A DNA stretch of 64,000 nt from Borreliella garinii (GCF_001922545.1 NZ_CP018744.1:310001-374000); one strand, 5' to 3'; shown: positions 1-9,321, counted from the first letter of the stretch. Notes: generated from the letters alone by a model not told the origin. Numbers and translations: made by a program.

Positions 1-656
1 ACTGCATCCTCTCTATTAACATAATGAGAATCATTAGTTGCTGCTAAAGGAACTCCAAGTTCTCTAGAATATTCAACAAGTTTTTCATTTACAATGTCTT
101 GATCTTTAATGCCATGCCTTTGAAGCTCAAGATAAAAATCGTTGCCAAAAACTTTTTTAAACCAAAGAATTTCATTCTTAGCATCTTCAAATCTATTCGC
201 CAAAATAAGTCTTGGAATGAGTCCTCCAATGCAAGCTGAAGTACAAATTAAACCTTCTGAATATTTTTCAAGATCCTCTTTATCTATCCTTGGGCGATAA
301 TAAAACCCCTCAAGATAAGAAATACTTGTTAACTTTAATAAGTTTTTATAACCTATCTCATTCTTGGCAAGCAAAATTAAATGGTAAGACATTTTCCCAA
401 GATCATCATGTTTTTTAAAAAACTTAGAAGTTTTTGCCATATAAGCTTCAATGCCAATTATTGGCTTTATTCCTGCTTTTTTAGCTTCTTTATAAAATTT
501 AATAGCTCCAAAAAGATTGCCATGATCTGTTAATGCAATATGTGACATATTGCATTTTTTTGCTTTTGATATAATATCCGATATTTTTGCAGCTCCATCC
601 AAAAGAGAATAGTCTGAATGAACATGAAGATGAATAAATTTAGCCTTAAAACTCAT
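1..656 (-). CDS. dnaE: DNA polymerase III alpha subunit, N-terminal part (runs off the left end)
   Basis: Replicative DNA polymerase catalytic subunit; only the first 218 codons are inside the window. The frame starts with ATG at 656 and reads MSFKAKFIHLHVHSDYSLLDG, the first motif of the PHP domain, followed by ALTDHGNLFGAIKFYKEAKK and a YYRPRIDKE segment, all typical of bacterial DnaE. The PHP histidines and aspartates visible here are intact, so the domain may keep metal binding. The ribosome site is weak (TAGGT directly before ATG). It lies upstream in the same direction as nothing else visible; the mcp gene on the same strand ends 129 bases before it. By order this is BB_0579. Confidence 0.96.
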   Translation of the reverse strand, partial: MSFKAKFIHLHVHSDYSLLDGAAKISDIISKAKKCNMSHIALTDHGNLFGAIKFYKEAKKAGIKPIIGIEAYMAKTSKFFKKHDDLGKMSYHLILLAKNEIGYKNLLKLTSISYLEGFYYRPRIDKEDLEKYSEGLICTSACIGGLIPRLILANRFEDAKNEILWFKKVFGNDFYLELQRHGIKDQDIVNEKLVEYSRELGVPLAATNDSHYVNREDA

Positions 657-785
657 ACCTAAAATTATTTTATCAAAATAAAACTTGATTTTTAACAAAC
701 CCTAGTTAAATAAATAAAAATTTAAAAAACCATAATAATTTTAAATCTCTAATTTAAATTATTGAAACAACTCTTATCAAAATAA

Positions 786-1958
786 TCAAGAAAAAATACT
801 AATTCCTTGATTATCTAATTCAATTACCATTTTTTTAATATGCTCAAGTTTTCTGACAATTTCTTCGGATAAACTCTCAGCTTGAGACAAAAAATCTTTA
901 GCTTGCCTTAAGCCACTATCATTACGATTCTCTACCCTAAATATAATCAAAATTTCAGCTGCAAACTTATTAATATTTAAATAAGGAATATATACTTCTT
1001 CCCACAGCTGTTTAATGATATCATTCTTAGGAGACAGTCCTTTATAAAACAATCCAAATCCATGCTTGGAAGCGTCCGTTTGAATAAATACTGTCCTTTG
1101 TCCTTCAACAATTAATCTCAAATTATTAATCCAAGAAAACTGCTCTGAGAGAATAAATTCCAGCTCTTTTAAAAATTCATCATTAGAAAGCACAAAAGTA
1201 TCAGAACTAATCAAAGAATCACAATTCCTTGAATAATAAGCCATATTAGCATCTATGCTTTCAAGATTTTCAACTAAAGAAGAAAATTCTTCTTGGCTTT
1301 TTGAAAAGCGTTTAAATATGCTCTCAAGATAATTAAGCTGTTCAAGAATCTCGGCAAAGAACTTATCAATATCAATCTGCAAATCCTTAAGGTTATGAGA
1401 AATTAAATCTTTAGAAACCTCCTCAATTTCCTTTACAGAAATCATATTCATAACACCTTTTGCCTGATCAGAAAGTCGCTTAATCTCATCTGCAACAACA
1501 GAAAATCCTTTTCCATATTCTTTAGCTCTTGCAGCTTCAAGCTTTGCATTAAGAGAAATCATATTAGTAGCGCCCAAAAAACTACTTATTGTTTCTAAGC
1601 TTCCCTGAATTCCAACAATAACAGAAGATATTTGATTTAGTTTTTCCTTGTTATTTTTACCAATATCACTAAAAATAACACTTATCTGATCACGAGCATC
1701 ATTTGTCATCTTAACAAGAACGGAAAATATATGATCAAAATCTTCTATTCCAGAAAATAAAATTCTTTGTAACGATTCAAATCCTACTTTTAAAGTAGCA
1801 ATGGAAGCTTTAGTATGATAAAATCCCTTTAGCATTTCCTTAACAGGAGCTTTATATTCATACGTACTCAAATCTTTTTTGTCATTATCGACAACATTTA
1901 AAAGGCTTGAATCACAAACTTTTTCTTTCTTTTTCTTTAAAAACGAAAATTTTTTCAT
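786..1958 (-). CDS. mcp1: Soluble methyl-accepting chemotaxis protein (Mcp1-like) with a degenerate CZB-like C-terminus
   Basis: Chemoreceptor that should couple to a CheA/CheW pair in the cytoplasm. The 390-residue protein has no signal peptide or membrane segment. The hairpin tip that contacts CheA/CheW is clear at residues 133-163 (MISLNAKLEAARAKEYGKGF then SVVADEIKRLS), with E141, R144 and E147 retained. The signalling coiled coil is short. Residues about 262-375 resemble the CZB zinc-binding chemoreceptor domain (SWINNL, then HGFGLFYKGLSP, then a helix NKFAAEIL), but by alignment with E. coli DgcZ the ligand positions are Q273, H299, Y326 and N330 instead of His, Cys, His, His. No good ribosome site precedes the ATG. 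By order BB_0578. Receptor identity is firm; the CZB relationship is my inference. Confidence 0.93.
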   Translation of the reverse strand: MKKFSFLKKKKEKVCDSSLLNVVDNDKKDLSTYEYKAPVKEMLKGFYHTKASIATLKVGFESLQRILFSGIEDFDHIFSVLVKMTNDARDQISVIFSDIGKNNKEKLNQISSVIVGIQGSLETISSFLGATNMISLNAKLEAARAKEYGKGFSVVADEIKRLSDQAKGVMNMISVKEIEEVSKDLISHNLKDLQIDIDKFFAEILEQLNYLESIFKRFSKSQEEFSSLVENLESIDANMAYYSRNCDSLISSDTFVLSNDEFLKELEFILSEQFSWINNLRLIVEGQRTVFIQTDASKHGFGLFYKGLSPKNDIIKQLWEEVYIPYLNINKFAAEILIIFRVENRNDSGLRQAKDFLSQAESLSEEIVRKLEHIKKMVIELDNQGISIFS

Positions 1959-2205
1959 AAGGGGATTCTAACATAAAAATTTTTTTTTGAATAGATCCAC
2001 ACGTACTTAATTTGACACATTATTTCAACCTTAATATCAAATCAAATACAAAGATAAACAAAAAAATATTTTTACATTTAAATAGTAAAAATTAATAAAG
2101 ATTAAAGCTTTGGCATAAATTTAAACTTTTACCTTAACCCATAAAACCATTTAAAGATACAAATCATTCTCCTCATTTAATTAAATTTTAAAATAATATT
2201 AAATT
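1959..2205. ncRNA. dsrABb: Intergenic region that probably contains the small RNA DsrA(Bb)
   Basis: The gap between the mcp gene and the next hypothetical gene is the place where, as I recall, the temperature-responsive small RNA DsrA of B. burgdorferi (which acts on rpoS mRNA) was mapped (between BB_0577 and BB_0578). The sequence itself shows only an A/T-rich stretch without a coding frame and an uninterrupted T run on the plus strand near 1979-1988 that could end a plus-strand transcript. I cannot define strand or ends from sequence, so the whole gap is given. Recalled transcript sizes exceed this gap, so the RNA would overlap a neighbouring gene. Confidence 0.4.
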
Positions 2206-2796
2206 TTATTTATTTCTTTTTATCCAAGAGTAACGCCCACTAACCTCATTATACTCAAAAAGAGCATCTCTGTAAGAAAAAAAACATAAAAAAATATTGA
2301 TAAACTCTTCTAATTTAGCCTTAACTTTTGGCAAGTTAAAATCGTTGTCAAAATTAAAAATATCATCTGATCCTGCTGTAAATAATTTGTCATCTTGCTT
2401 AAGAATAACTTTTTTGGGCTGCCAAAACAGAACGTTGGTTTTTTTATCCTGAAGAAAAAATCTATTAAATTCATAGTCAAGATCAACTTGATCCGTTTTT
2501 GCTTCAACAGTCCCAACAATAACACATCGTTCATGATCAATTCTTTTAATCAAAACAGCATCCGTAAGCACAACTCTATCACCAACTTCAAGAGTAAACT
2601 GCTCTTCTATCTCATATTGCTTATTAAAAGGAAGATTTGCAATTTTCCTGAAAAGATTGAGAAGTATGTACTTAGTGCTCATCTCTTTATTGTTTATTCT
2701 AAGACAAGGAATCTTCATTCTATACTTAAGCTCATCAAAAAAATATTTAACAAGTCTTTTCATTAAAATTGTTTTTCTAATGTCTTCTTCTTTCAT
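2206..2796 (-). CDS. Conserved hypothetical protein (196 aa)
   Basis: I do not recognise the family. The protein is soluble, mixed alpha/beta, with no signal peptide. The middle (residues about 66-112) is rich in short beta-strand patterns (FTLEVGDRVVLTDAVLIKR, CVIVGTVEAKT), and the C-terminal third is helical with a hydrophobic stretch IFLCFFSY that is too short for a membrane span. The start is secure: a strong AGGAGG lies 5 bases upstream of ATG 2796. It stands alone, divergent from the membrane-protein gene at 2936. A PilZ domain was considered because of the strand pattern but its RxxxR and DxSxxG motifs are absent. By order BB_0577. Confidence 0.8.
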   Translation of the reverse strand: MKEEDIRKTILMKRLVKYFFDELKYRMKIPCLRINNKEMSTKYILLNLFRKIANLPFNKQYEIEEQFTLEVGDRVVLTDAVLIKRIDHERCVIVGTVEAKTDQVDLDYEFNRFFLQDKKTNVLFWQPKKVILKQDDKLFTAGSDDIFNFDNDFNLPKVKAKLEEFINIFLCFFSYRDALFEYNEVSGRYSWIKRNK

Positions 2797-2935
2797 TTAA
2801 TCCTCCTAATAAAAATTGCCAAAAGTTAAAACCATTATACAAATATAATAAAATCTGAATCGCATTAAAGAAATTAAAATACTTTATTATATACTAATTA
2901 TAATTAAATCATTGCCTAAAATGAAGGAGACAATT

Positions 2936-3460
2936 ATGTTAATAAAATTTATGTTCTCAAACATTAATCTAATCTTAATAGTCAGTATGACTTTATTTAA
3001 AATATTATTAGAAATAATATACCGAAAAATATTATTTAAAAAAATAATTGGCAATATTAGCATATTAAATACTCAAAAAAAACAATGCAAAATAATTGTT
3101 ATAGTCGTTTTAGCTTTCAGCAATTTATTACAAAGTTTTTTAATTAACGCTCTTGTCAATTTATTTAATAATTTAATAACCCTAACTAACAACTCTCTTG
3201 GAAGCTTAATGGGCTTAAATTACAATGTATTATCTGCAATGCTAATATCTAGCATAACTTGGCTTGCATTTAGCTTGCCCAAAGTAATAAACGATATAAT
3301 CTATGAAAAAAGACCGTTTAAGTTAACAATATCTAATGCTTTCTTTGACCTTTTAATAATAATATTGCTAACCATATTCTCTAAATTATTTTTAAGCTAT
3401 AAATTATTGCACTTTGAGAATACTACAAACATTAATTTTGAAAACCTACCCACTCACTAA
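2936..3460 (+). CDS. DUF1761-like integral membrane protein (about 174 aa)
   Basis: Small membrane protein with four hydrophobic segments and a short polar tail. The third and fourth segments carry WLAFSLPKVINDIIYEKRPF followed by KLTISNAFFDLL. This matches the core of DUF1761 proteins, where WLGF, then a few residues, then LFEGRPxxLxxINxxY is typical. Function of that family is unknown. Start choice: an in-frame TTG at 2912 is longer, but AAGGAG at 2924-2929 sits 6 bases before ATG 2936, so 2936 is preferred. It converges on pyrG with 16 bases between the stops. By order BB_0576. Family call is by eye. Confidence 0.72.
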   Translation: MLIKFMFSNINLILIVSMTLFKILLEIIYRKILFKKIIGNISILNTQKKQCKIIVIVVLAFSNLLQSFLINALVNLFNNLITLTNNSLGSLMGLNYNVLSAMLISSITWLAFSLPKVINDIIYEKRPFKLTISNAFFDLLIIILLTIFSKLFLSYKLLHFENTTNINFENLPTH

Positions 3461-3476
3461 GTAAATAAGCAGAGAC

Positions 3477-5078
3477 TCAAATACAAGCTTTAATTAGCCC
3501 TAAAAAAAGCTTAGCTGGATTTTCTATTCTTGTAATAAGTTCTGGATGAAATTGACAGGCTACAAAAAATTTATTTTTAGGAATTTCTATTAATTTTGCT
3601 ATTTTAAAATCACTTGAAAATCCAGATACTACAAGTCCATTTTTCTCAAATAAATCTATATAATCATTATTAACTTCATATCTATGCCTAAATCTTTCGA
3701 TTATCCTGTCTTGACCATAAAGATTAAAAGCTATTGTATTCTTTTTAAGAATCACAGGATATCCTCCAAGCCTCATTGTAGCACCTTTATCATTAATTCC
3801 CTTTTGCTCGGGAAGCAAATGAATAACAGGGCTTTTTAAAGGTTTGTCTTTTACTAAATTTTCCTCTGTATCAGCATCAAGTATCCCACAAACATTGCGA
3901 GCAAATTCTATTACAGCAAGTTGCAAACCAAGACAAATTCCAAGAAAGGGAATGTCATTTTCACGAGCATATTTAATAGCAATAATTTTACCTTCATATC
4001 CTTTCCCCCCAAAGCCGCCGGGAACAATAATGCCGTCAAACTCTTTTAAATAACTCTCATTTAAATCATTAGAATCAATTAGAGTGCTTTTAATAAGTAA
4101 ATCCAAATTGGCTCCAACATGAACCAAAGACTCTCGAATTGACGCATAAGAATCATCAAGTTCAGCATATTTGCCACAAATGGCAATATTAATAATTTTT
4201 TTAGGCGCAAAAAAATTAGATTTTATAACTCCTACAAGCTTTGAAAGCTCTTCTATTTTTGGATCAACCTTGATATTCAACTTAGAACTTAAAATCTCAT
4301 GTACGCCTTGTTTGTAAAAAGATATAGGAATTTCATAAATAGTAGAAACATCAATATTATCAATAATAGAAGTGCTCTCAACATTACAAAACATTGCCAC
4401 TTTTTTTCTGATTTGATCTGTTAATACTTGAGAGCTTCTAGCAATAATCAGATCGGGGAAAATGCCTGCTTTATTTAAAGTTTTAACACTCTGTTGAGTA
4501 GGTTTAGATTTTTGCTCATTAATTCCAGCTGGACTTGGTACATAGGTTAAATGAATAAAAGCAATATTGCTGCTTCCAATCTCATGTCTTATTTGCCTTA
4601 CTGTCTCAATAAATAAAATATTTTCCATATCTCCTACAGTTCCACCAATTTCAATTATCAGCATCTCGCTATTCTCAGAACTTGCAATCTGAAAAATTGT
4701 AGACTTAATCTCATCAGTAACATGAGGAATAAGCTGAACTGTTCTTCCTAAATATTTACCCTTTCGCTCATTTTCAAGTATTTTTTTGTATATCTTGCCC
4801 ATTGTAATGTTCCAACTAGACTTCGCATTAAGATTTAAAAATCTCTCATAATGACCAAAGTCCATATCAACCTCTCCTCCATCATCAAGCACAAAAACTT
4901 CTCCATGCTCAACAGGATTAATAGTCCCGGGGTCAGTATTTAAATATCCATCACATTTGATTGGAGTGACCCTAAAATCATATCTAAACAATCTTGCAAT
5001 ACTTGCCGATGTAACTCCTTTCCCAATTCCAGAGATCACGCCTCCTGTTATTACCAAAATCTTTAAGTTTTTTTTCAT
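3477..5078 (-). CDS. pyrG: CTP synthase
   Basis: Makes CTP from UTP, ATP and glutamine. The 533-residue length fits the family. The N-terminal synthase domain opens with [20 protein letters not shown] (nucleotide-binding loop) and contains the [20 protein letters not shown] segment that coordinates Mg/UTP. The C-terminal glutamine amidotransferase domain has the nucleophile motif [10 protein letters not shown] near residue 380 and the His-Glu pair in [10 protein letters not shown] near residue 513, so it appears fully active. It is transcribed alone, with a gap of 187 bases to the upstream gene on the same strand. By order BB_0575. With pyrH in this window it forms the pyrimidine-nucleotide interconversion set. 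Confidence 0.98.
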   Translation of the reverse strand: MKKNLKILVITGGVISGIGKGVTSASIARLFRYDFRVTPIKCDGYLNTDPGTINPVEHGEVFVLDDGGEVDMDFGHYERFLNLNAKSSWNITMGKIYKKILENERKGKYLGRTVQLIPHVTDEIKSTIFQIASSENSEMLIIEIGGTVGDMENILFIETVRQIRHEIGSSNIAFIHLTYVPSPAGINEQKSKPTQQSVKTLNKAGIFPDLIIARSSQVLTDQIRKKVAMFCNVESTSIIDNIDVSTIYEIPISFYKQGVHEILSSKLNIKVDPKIEELSKLVGVIKSNFFAPKKIINIAICGKYAELDDSYASIRESLVHVGANLDLLIKSTLIDSNDLNESYLKEFDGIIVPGGFGGKGYEGKIIAIKYARENDIPFLGICLGLQLAVIEFARNVCGILDADTEENLVKDKPLKSPVIHLLPEQKGINDKGATMRLGGYPVILKKNTIAFNLYGQDRIIERFRHRYEVNNDYIDLFEKNGLVVSGFSSDFKIAKLIEIPKNKFFVACQFHPELITRIENPAKLFLGLIKACI

Positions 5079-5213
5079 GTATACCCCAAAATCAAACCTT
5101 TAAATTTCAAACCAATTAAGCTTACGCTTAAAAAGACACACAAATTACATATAAAACATTACTTGCTTACATTAAAACAAACAAAAACATTAAACTAAAA
5201 TAAAATTATTAAT

Positions 5214-5239
5214 GCTTAGCTACAACTCTATTCCTAAGC
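5214..5239 (-). terminator. Weak candidate terminator after the ABC permease gene
   Basis: On the minus strand GCTTAG and CTAAGC form a 6-bp stem around a 14-base loop, followed by ATTAATAATTTTATTTT. It lies 27 bases past the stop of the permease gene and before pyrG. The loop is long and the stem short, so this is only suggestive. Confidence 0.3.
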
Positions 5240-5265
5240 CATTGTTCTAAATCTTTTAAACTATT

Positions 5266-6117
5266 TTAATCATATTTAACAAAACAATATAATGAGCCTT
5301 TGGTTAAATAGTAATAATTAAACATTGCCAAAAAAACTAAAAATCCTAAAATGGCAAATAAATTGCTTTTTTTCCTAACACTTCCAAGCTCCACTATCTT
5401 AAAATATGAAGCTAAATATAAAAAAAATGCCGAACCATATACTATTTTAAAAAAAAAGTCACCTAAAAATCTATCAAAAGAAAAAATTAAATCCGAAGAA
5501 CATGGTACATATTTAAAAACTAAATAAAGAAAAGATGTGAAAAAAAATAATAAAACAATATTCCCTAAAAAGAATATTAAAACCTTAATAAAAGGATGCG
5601 TTTTAAATGCTATTCTAAAAAACATGAAAATTGGAAAAATAGATAAAAAATTCAAATAACTAAAAAAGAAAAAATCAGAAAGATATCTTAATTCTAAAAA
5701 GACAGCATTCTCCCCTCTTACAAAGAATGCATTATCTAGGAATAAAAAAATATTAAGCCCCAAATAATAAAAAAATATTAAAATCAAAGGTAGCGCAAAT
5801 AGATATTTAATTAAATTGAAAAAATAACGCTCAAAAGTTGAAACGGGTAAAGATAAATAAAGAATATTTCTAAAAGGATCATGAATTACTTTGTAGTAAT
5901 CACAAATAGCAAACATCGATATAATCAGAGTTAAAACCATAATTTTAGGAACAAAAAATCTTAAAAAATCAGTTGCTGTAAAATTAAAATAAAATCTAAC
6001 AAGAAAATAAGATATAAATATCATTCCTAAAATTTTGATTATTAATAAAATATAGAATTTTTTATTATAAAAAAAATCAAAATAAAATAAATTTAAAAAT
6101 CTTTTTAAGCTAAACAT
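5266..6117 (-). CDS. ABC-2-like multi-pass membrane protein, partner of the adjacent ATPase
   Basis: The 283-residue protein is almost entirely hydrophobic, with about six membrane segments and phenylalanine-rich helices, and begins with a cytoplasmic amphipathic stretch (MFSLKRFLNLFYFDFF). No enzyme motif is visible. It starts 6 bases after the stop of the ABC ATPase gene on the same strand, the usual layout of an ATPase plus permease pair of the bacteriocin/EcsAB/YtrB exporter type. I infer that it is the transmembrane half of that transporter; substrate unknown. By order BB_0574. Confidence 0.78.
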   Translation of the reverse strand: MFSLKRFLNLFYFDFFYNKKFYILLIIKILGMIFISYFLVRFYFNFTATDFLRFFVPKIMVLTLIISMFAICDYYKVIHDPFRNILYLSLPVSTFERYFFNLIKYLFALPLILIFFYYLGLNIFLFLDNAFFVRGENAVFLELRYLSDFFFFSYLNFLSIFPIFMFFRIAFKTHPFIKVLIFFLGNIVLLFFFTSFLYLVFKYVPCSSDLIFSFDRFLGDFFFKIVYGSAFFLYLASYFKIVELGSVRKKSNLFAILGFLVFLAMFNYYYLTKGSLYCFVKYD

Positions 6118-6123
6118 CTTTTA

Positions 6124-6930
6124 TTATCTCTCCTTTTTATTTTCAGTAACATATAAAAAGAAAAATTCAATATCAACAACTTCAGCTCCATTGCTACTCT
6201 CAAAATAAAGTGCCTTAAACCCATCTTTATTTTTTTCACAATACAATTCATTTCCATTAAGTTCGCTGATAATTTTAATCTTATAATTTTTATTAATATA
6301 AGATATTGAATTGGAAAAAAGAATTGACTTCTCCCCAACAATAATTAAATAATCTATAACTCCTGTCAAATCCCTCACATTGTGACCTGTAATAAAAATG
6401 ACTCTATCATTTAAATTAGAAAGTACATTTCTAAAAGCATTTTTTGAAACAATATCAAGACTATTTGTTGGCTCATCAAACAATAAGAAAGAAACATTTG
6501 TAGCTAGAGAAAATGCAATAATACTTTTTTTCTTTTGTCCAAAAGAAGCAGAAGATAGATCAAGGGAAATATCTAGATTAAAATCTAATAAATATTTTTC
6601 AAAATCTGCCTTATTAAAATTTGGATAAAATCTAGATAAAGATTTACTGTATTCAGCTAAAGACAATCTAGGAAGTGAAAATTCTTCAGGAATAAAGAAT
6701 AAATTCATTAAATTCAAGGGATTTCTTGGGAAAGCTGCCAAAGAGTTGAATAAAACCTTCCCCTTTAATGGCTCTAAAAGTCCACTTACAAGTTTAAGCA
6801 AAGTTGTTTTTCCAACCCCATTTTTACCAAGAAGCAAATAAGATTGAGGAGTCTCAATGTTTAAATTCAAATCTGAGTAAACTTCTTTTCCCTTATAAGA
6901 AAATTTTACATTAGAAACTTCAATAGCCAT
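6124..6930 (-). CDS. ABC transporter ATP-binding protein
   Basis: Cytoplasmic ATPase of 268 residues. It has Walker A GKNGVGKTTLL, a signature loop ASFGQKKKSIIAFSLA, Walker B FLLFDEPTNSLD and switch histidine in FITGHNVRDL. The signature reads FGQKK rather than LSGGQ, as in EcsA/YtrB-like exporters, so this is a subfamily trait and not decay. The C-terminal 60 residues (after SILFSNSISYINKNYKIKI) are outside the core fold and may be a regulatory extension. Followed at 6 bases by its permease. By order BB_0573. Confidence 0.93.
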   Translation of the reverse strand: MAIEVSNVKFSYKGKEVYSDLNLNIETPQSYLLLGKNGVGKTTLLKLVSGLLEPLKGKVLFNSLAAFPRNPLNLMNLFFIPEEFSLPRLSLAEYSKSLSRFYPNFNKADFEKYLLDFNLDISLDLSSASFGQKKKSIIAFSLATNVSFLLFDEPTNSLDIVSKNAFRNVLSNLNDRVIFITGHNVRDLTGVIDYLIIVGEKSILFSNSISYINKNYKIKIISELNGNELYCEKNKDGFKALYFESSNGAEVVDIEFFFLYVTENKKER

Positions 6931-6992
6931 AAATACTCCTTAATATTAAAGGTCAAAATATAAAAAAAATTAATTACCCCAAAAATATAAAT

Positions 6993-8069
6993 TCAATTCT
7001 TTATAAACAACTTATAAATAAATATAGAAAAATTTACATAAAGTCTTGAGCTAAAATTCCAAATTTTTAACATAATTCTAGGTAAAATTTGAATTTCGTT
7101 AAATCCAAAATTTTTTACATATTCATAATAATCTTGAAATTCAGATAATCCTTTAATCTCATCAAGAACAGAAATAAGCTTTTCTTTGTAAGCCCTATAA
7201 ACAAGCTTATCGGGAATATTCCAGCTAATAATATAAATTTGCTTAAAAGAAATAAAATAATAAAATTGTAAGAAAAATCTTTTATACAAATGTTGATATT
7301 CATTTAAAACACCTTCTTTTTTTAATAAAGTTTCTATTGTATTAAGAGATAATTTAGCTTTATGCAAAACACTAATAGAAGAGCTCATGCTTCCCATTCT
7401 TTGGAAATTAGTATAAAAATAATTGTTTACAAAAGAAACCTTAGAGGCTTTTAAAAAAATTTGCATAACAAAAACCATATCTTCAAATACTACATTTTGC
7501 TGACGAATATTATTCTTTAAGATCAATTCTCGTCTAATCAATTTATCCCATAACGTTCCAACAACAAAATTTTTCCTTCCAAAACTCGCATAAACAGTAA
7601 AAAGTAAATTTTTAAAAGCCTCCTTACCTGTCAATGGGTAATTGGGAAAAGGAAGAAGAGATTTTCTTTTTACATTTATTGCAAGAAAATAAACATAAAA
7701 TTGAGAACAAACAATATCAGAATTATCTGCCTTTGCCCTATTATATAAAACTTCAAGCATGGTGCTCTCTACAGAATCATCACTATCCCAATAAATAACA
7801 TATTCCCCTTGAGCCTCAGAAAGCCCCTTATCTCTAGAAGCAGAAAGTCCCATATTTTTTTGACTAAAAATCTTAATAAAGCTATACTTATTAGCATATT
7901 TTTCTGCTATCTCTAAACTACTATCATAAGAGCCATCGTTAATTAATATGATTTCTTTATCTTTTAATGTTTGATTAACAGCGTCCTTTATCATTGCATC
8001 AAGAGTTTCAGCCGAATTAAAAAAACAAATAATAACAGAAACTTTATACTTATGCACAATATCCTCCAA
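6993..8069 (-). CDS. Family 2 glycosyltransferase
   Basis: Inverting GT2 enzyme of 358 residues. The N-terminal GT-A domain shows KVSVIICFFNSAETLDAMI, the nucleotide-binding IILINDGSYDSSLEIAE, and the metal-binding DxD-type motif VIYWDSDDSVES near residue 96. The C-terminal part (after residue 230) is helical and aromatic and resembles the extension of EpsJ/LgtD-like transferases. There are no convincing membrane spans, so it probably works at the inner face of the cytoplasmic membrane. Acceptor and sugar donor cannot be read from sequence; Borrelia makes galactolipids but other enzymes are known for that. By order BB_0572. Confidence 0.9.
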   Translation of the reverse strand: MEDIVHKYKVSVIICFFNSAETLDAMIKDAVNQTLKDKEIILINDGSYDSSLEIAEKYANKYSFIKIFSQKNMGLSASRDKGLSEAQGEYVIYWDSDDSVESTMLEVLYNRAKADNSDIVCSQFYVYFLAINVKRKSLLPFPNYPLTGKEAFKNLLFTVYASFGRKNFVVGTLWDKLIRRELILKNNIRQQNVVFEDMVFVMQIFLKASKVSFVNNYFYTNFQRMGSMSSSISVLHKAKLSLNTIETLLKKEGVLNEYQHLYKRFFLQFYYFISFKQIYIISWNIPDKLVYRAYKEKLISVLDEIKGLSEFQDYYEYVKNFGFNEIQILPRIMLKIWNFSSRLYVNFSIFIYKLFIKN

Positions 8070-8274
8070 AATAAAAACTGCTAAGTAAAACCGAAGCTAA
8101 AGCTAAAACACTTAACAACAAATTCTTTTAATTTTTTGCATAACAATTAAATTGTAATATATAATTAACAAGTTTGTATTGTTTTAAACTTATTTTTAAT
8201 GAAAAGTTTAGCAGAAATTGCTATATTATTAAAAGTAAAAATTTAAAAAACATTAGCCTAAATAAGGAGCTTGA

Positions 8275-8964
8275 ATGCTTGAAATAATAAGTCTTGGAGG
8301 AGGAGTAATAAATTCAAATCAAATCAACATAGAATTCATTAAAAATTTCAAAAACTTTGTTTTTAAATGGTTACTAGAAAATGAAAAAAGAAAAATCATT
8401 TTAATAGTTGGTGGAGGAAAAGTTGCAAGAGAATACCAAGACGCCTATAAAAAAATCAACCCTGATTTTAAAGTTCGTGAGCTTGATGAGATTGGGATAA
8501 TGTCAACAAGATTAAATGCAGAATTTCTCTGCAAAGTAATGAATCCTCTCTGTAAAGACAAAATTGTTACCAATCCTTTAAAAAATTTTTCTTTTAAGGG
8601 GAAAATATTAATTGCTTCCGGCTGGAAATCGGGATTTTCAACGGATTACATTGCCGTAAAATTTGCAGAAAAATTTAATAAAAAAGATGTCATAAATATA
8701 ACAAACGTAAATCAAGTTTATGATAAAGATCCAAAAAAATTTAAAAATGCAACAGCTTTTAAAAAATTAAATTGGAAACAATTACAAAACATTGTAGGAC
8801 AAAAGTGGAATCCGGGCTTAAATTTACCTTTTGACCCAATAGCAACAAAACTCTCTTCAAAACTTGGACTTACTCTTTACATAGTAAACGGAAATAATAT
8901 TGAAAACTTAGAAAAAGTTTTCAACAAAAATAATGATTTTTTTGGTACTGTTATAGTAAAATAA
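8275..8964 (+). CDS. pyrH: UMP kinase, archaeal-type sequence
   Basis: Phosphorylates UMP to UDP in pyrimidine salvage. The 229-residue protein has the amino-acid-kinase fold: MLEIISLGGGVI, then ILIVGGGKVAREYQDAY, then ASGWKSGFSTDYIAVKFAEK and the nucleotide-site ITNVNQVYDKDPKKFKNA. The motif set and length (a GGGKVAREY loop and no bacterial GTP-effector segment) look like the archaeal subgroup and not like E. coli PyrH. The start is secured by AAGGAG 5 bases before ATG. tRNA-Leu follows 8 bases after the stop and may be co-transcribed. By order BB_0571. Confidence 0.93.
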   Translation: MLEIISLGGGVINSNQINIEFIKNFKNFVFKWLLENEKRKIILIVGGGKVAREYQDAYKKINPDFKVRELDEIGIMSTRLNAEFLCKVMNPLCKDKIVTNPLKNFSFKGKILIASGWKSGFSTDYIAVKFAEKFNKKDVINITNVNQVYDKDPKKFKNATAFKKLNWKQLQNIVGQKWNPGLNLPFDPIATKLSSKLGLTLYIVNGNNIENLEKVFNKNNDFFGTVIVK

Positions 8965-8972
8965 AAGTTAAT

Positions 8973-9056
8973 GCCGGTATGGCGGAATTGGTAGACGCGT
9001 CAGACTCAAAATCTGATGAAGGCAACTTCGTGTCGGTTCGACTCCGACTACCGGTA
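8973..9056 (+). tRNA. tRNA-Leu (anticodon CAA)
   Basis: A full cloverleaf of 84 bases with long variable arm. The acceptor GCCGGTA pairs with TACCGGT (G-T at the first pair), D-loop GGCGGAATTGGTAGACG, anticodon stem TCAGA/TCTGA around loop CTCAAAA (anticodon CAA), T arm GTCGG-TTCGACT-CCGAC. CCA is not encoded. Confidence 0.97.
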
Positions 9057-9321
9057 TTCTAATTACTTTTTTAGAAATTTCAAAATTACCGAATGTTACT
9101 ATGTAATAATTGCTTCTTTTAAACAAAATTTAATTTCATAAACTATTTATATACTAATAAAAATTTATACTATCCTTTATAGTCAATAAAATTTAACATT
9201 ATTACAATAGAGATAAAACATCCTCTTTAATATGCTATCTTTATTCTAAAACAACATATTGAAAATCATTTTAATTTATAATAAAACTTTAAAGTCTACA
9301 AATTAATTGAAAAATAAAAAC

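Noticed and set aside
2395-2766. 123-codon plus-strand frame opposite the hypothetical gene
   Set aside because: It is the antisense of a gene with a strong AGGAGG start; its own start lacks a ribosome site and the composition is that of an opposite-strand shadow.
2206-2796. PilZ domain (c-di-GMP receptor) in the 196-residue protein
   Set aside because: Neither RxxxR nor DxSxxG is present despite a beta-rich centre.
6400-6620. ABC ATPase signature taken as degenerate
   Set aside because: FGQKK-type signatures are normal in EcsA/YtrB-like exporters, and Walker A, Walker B and the switch histidine are intact.
9057-9321. TTCTAA/TTAGAA hairpin after tRNA-Leu as a terminator
   Set aside because: Only a 6-bp A/T-rich stem without a proper T tract; too weak to list.
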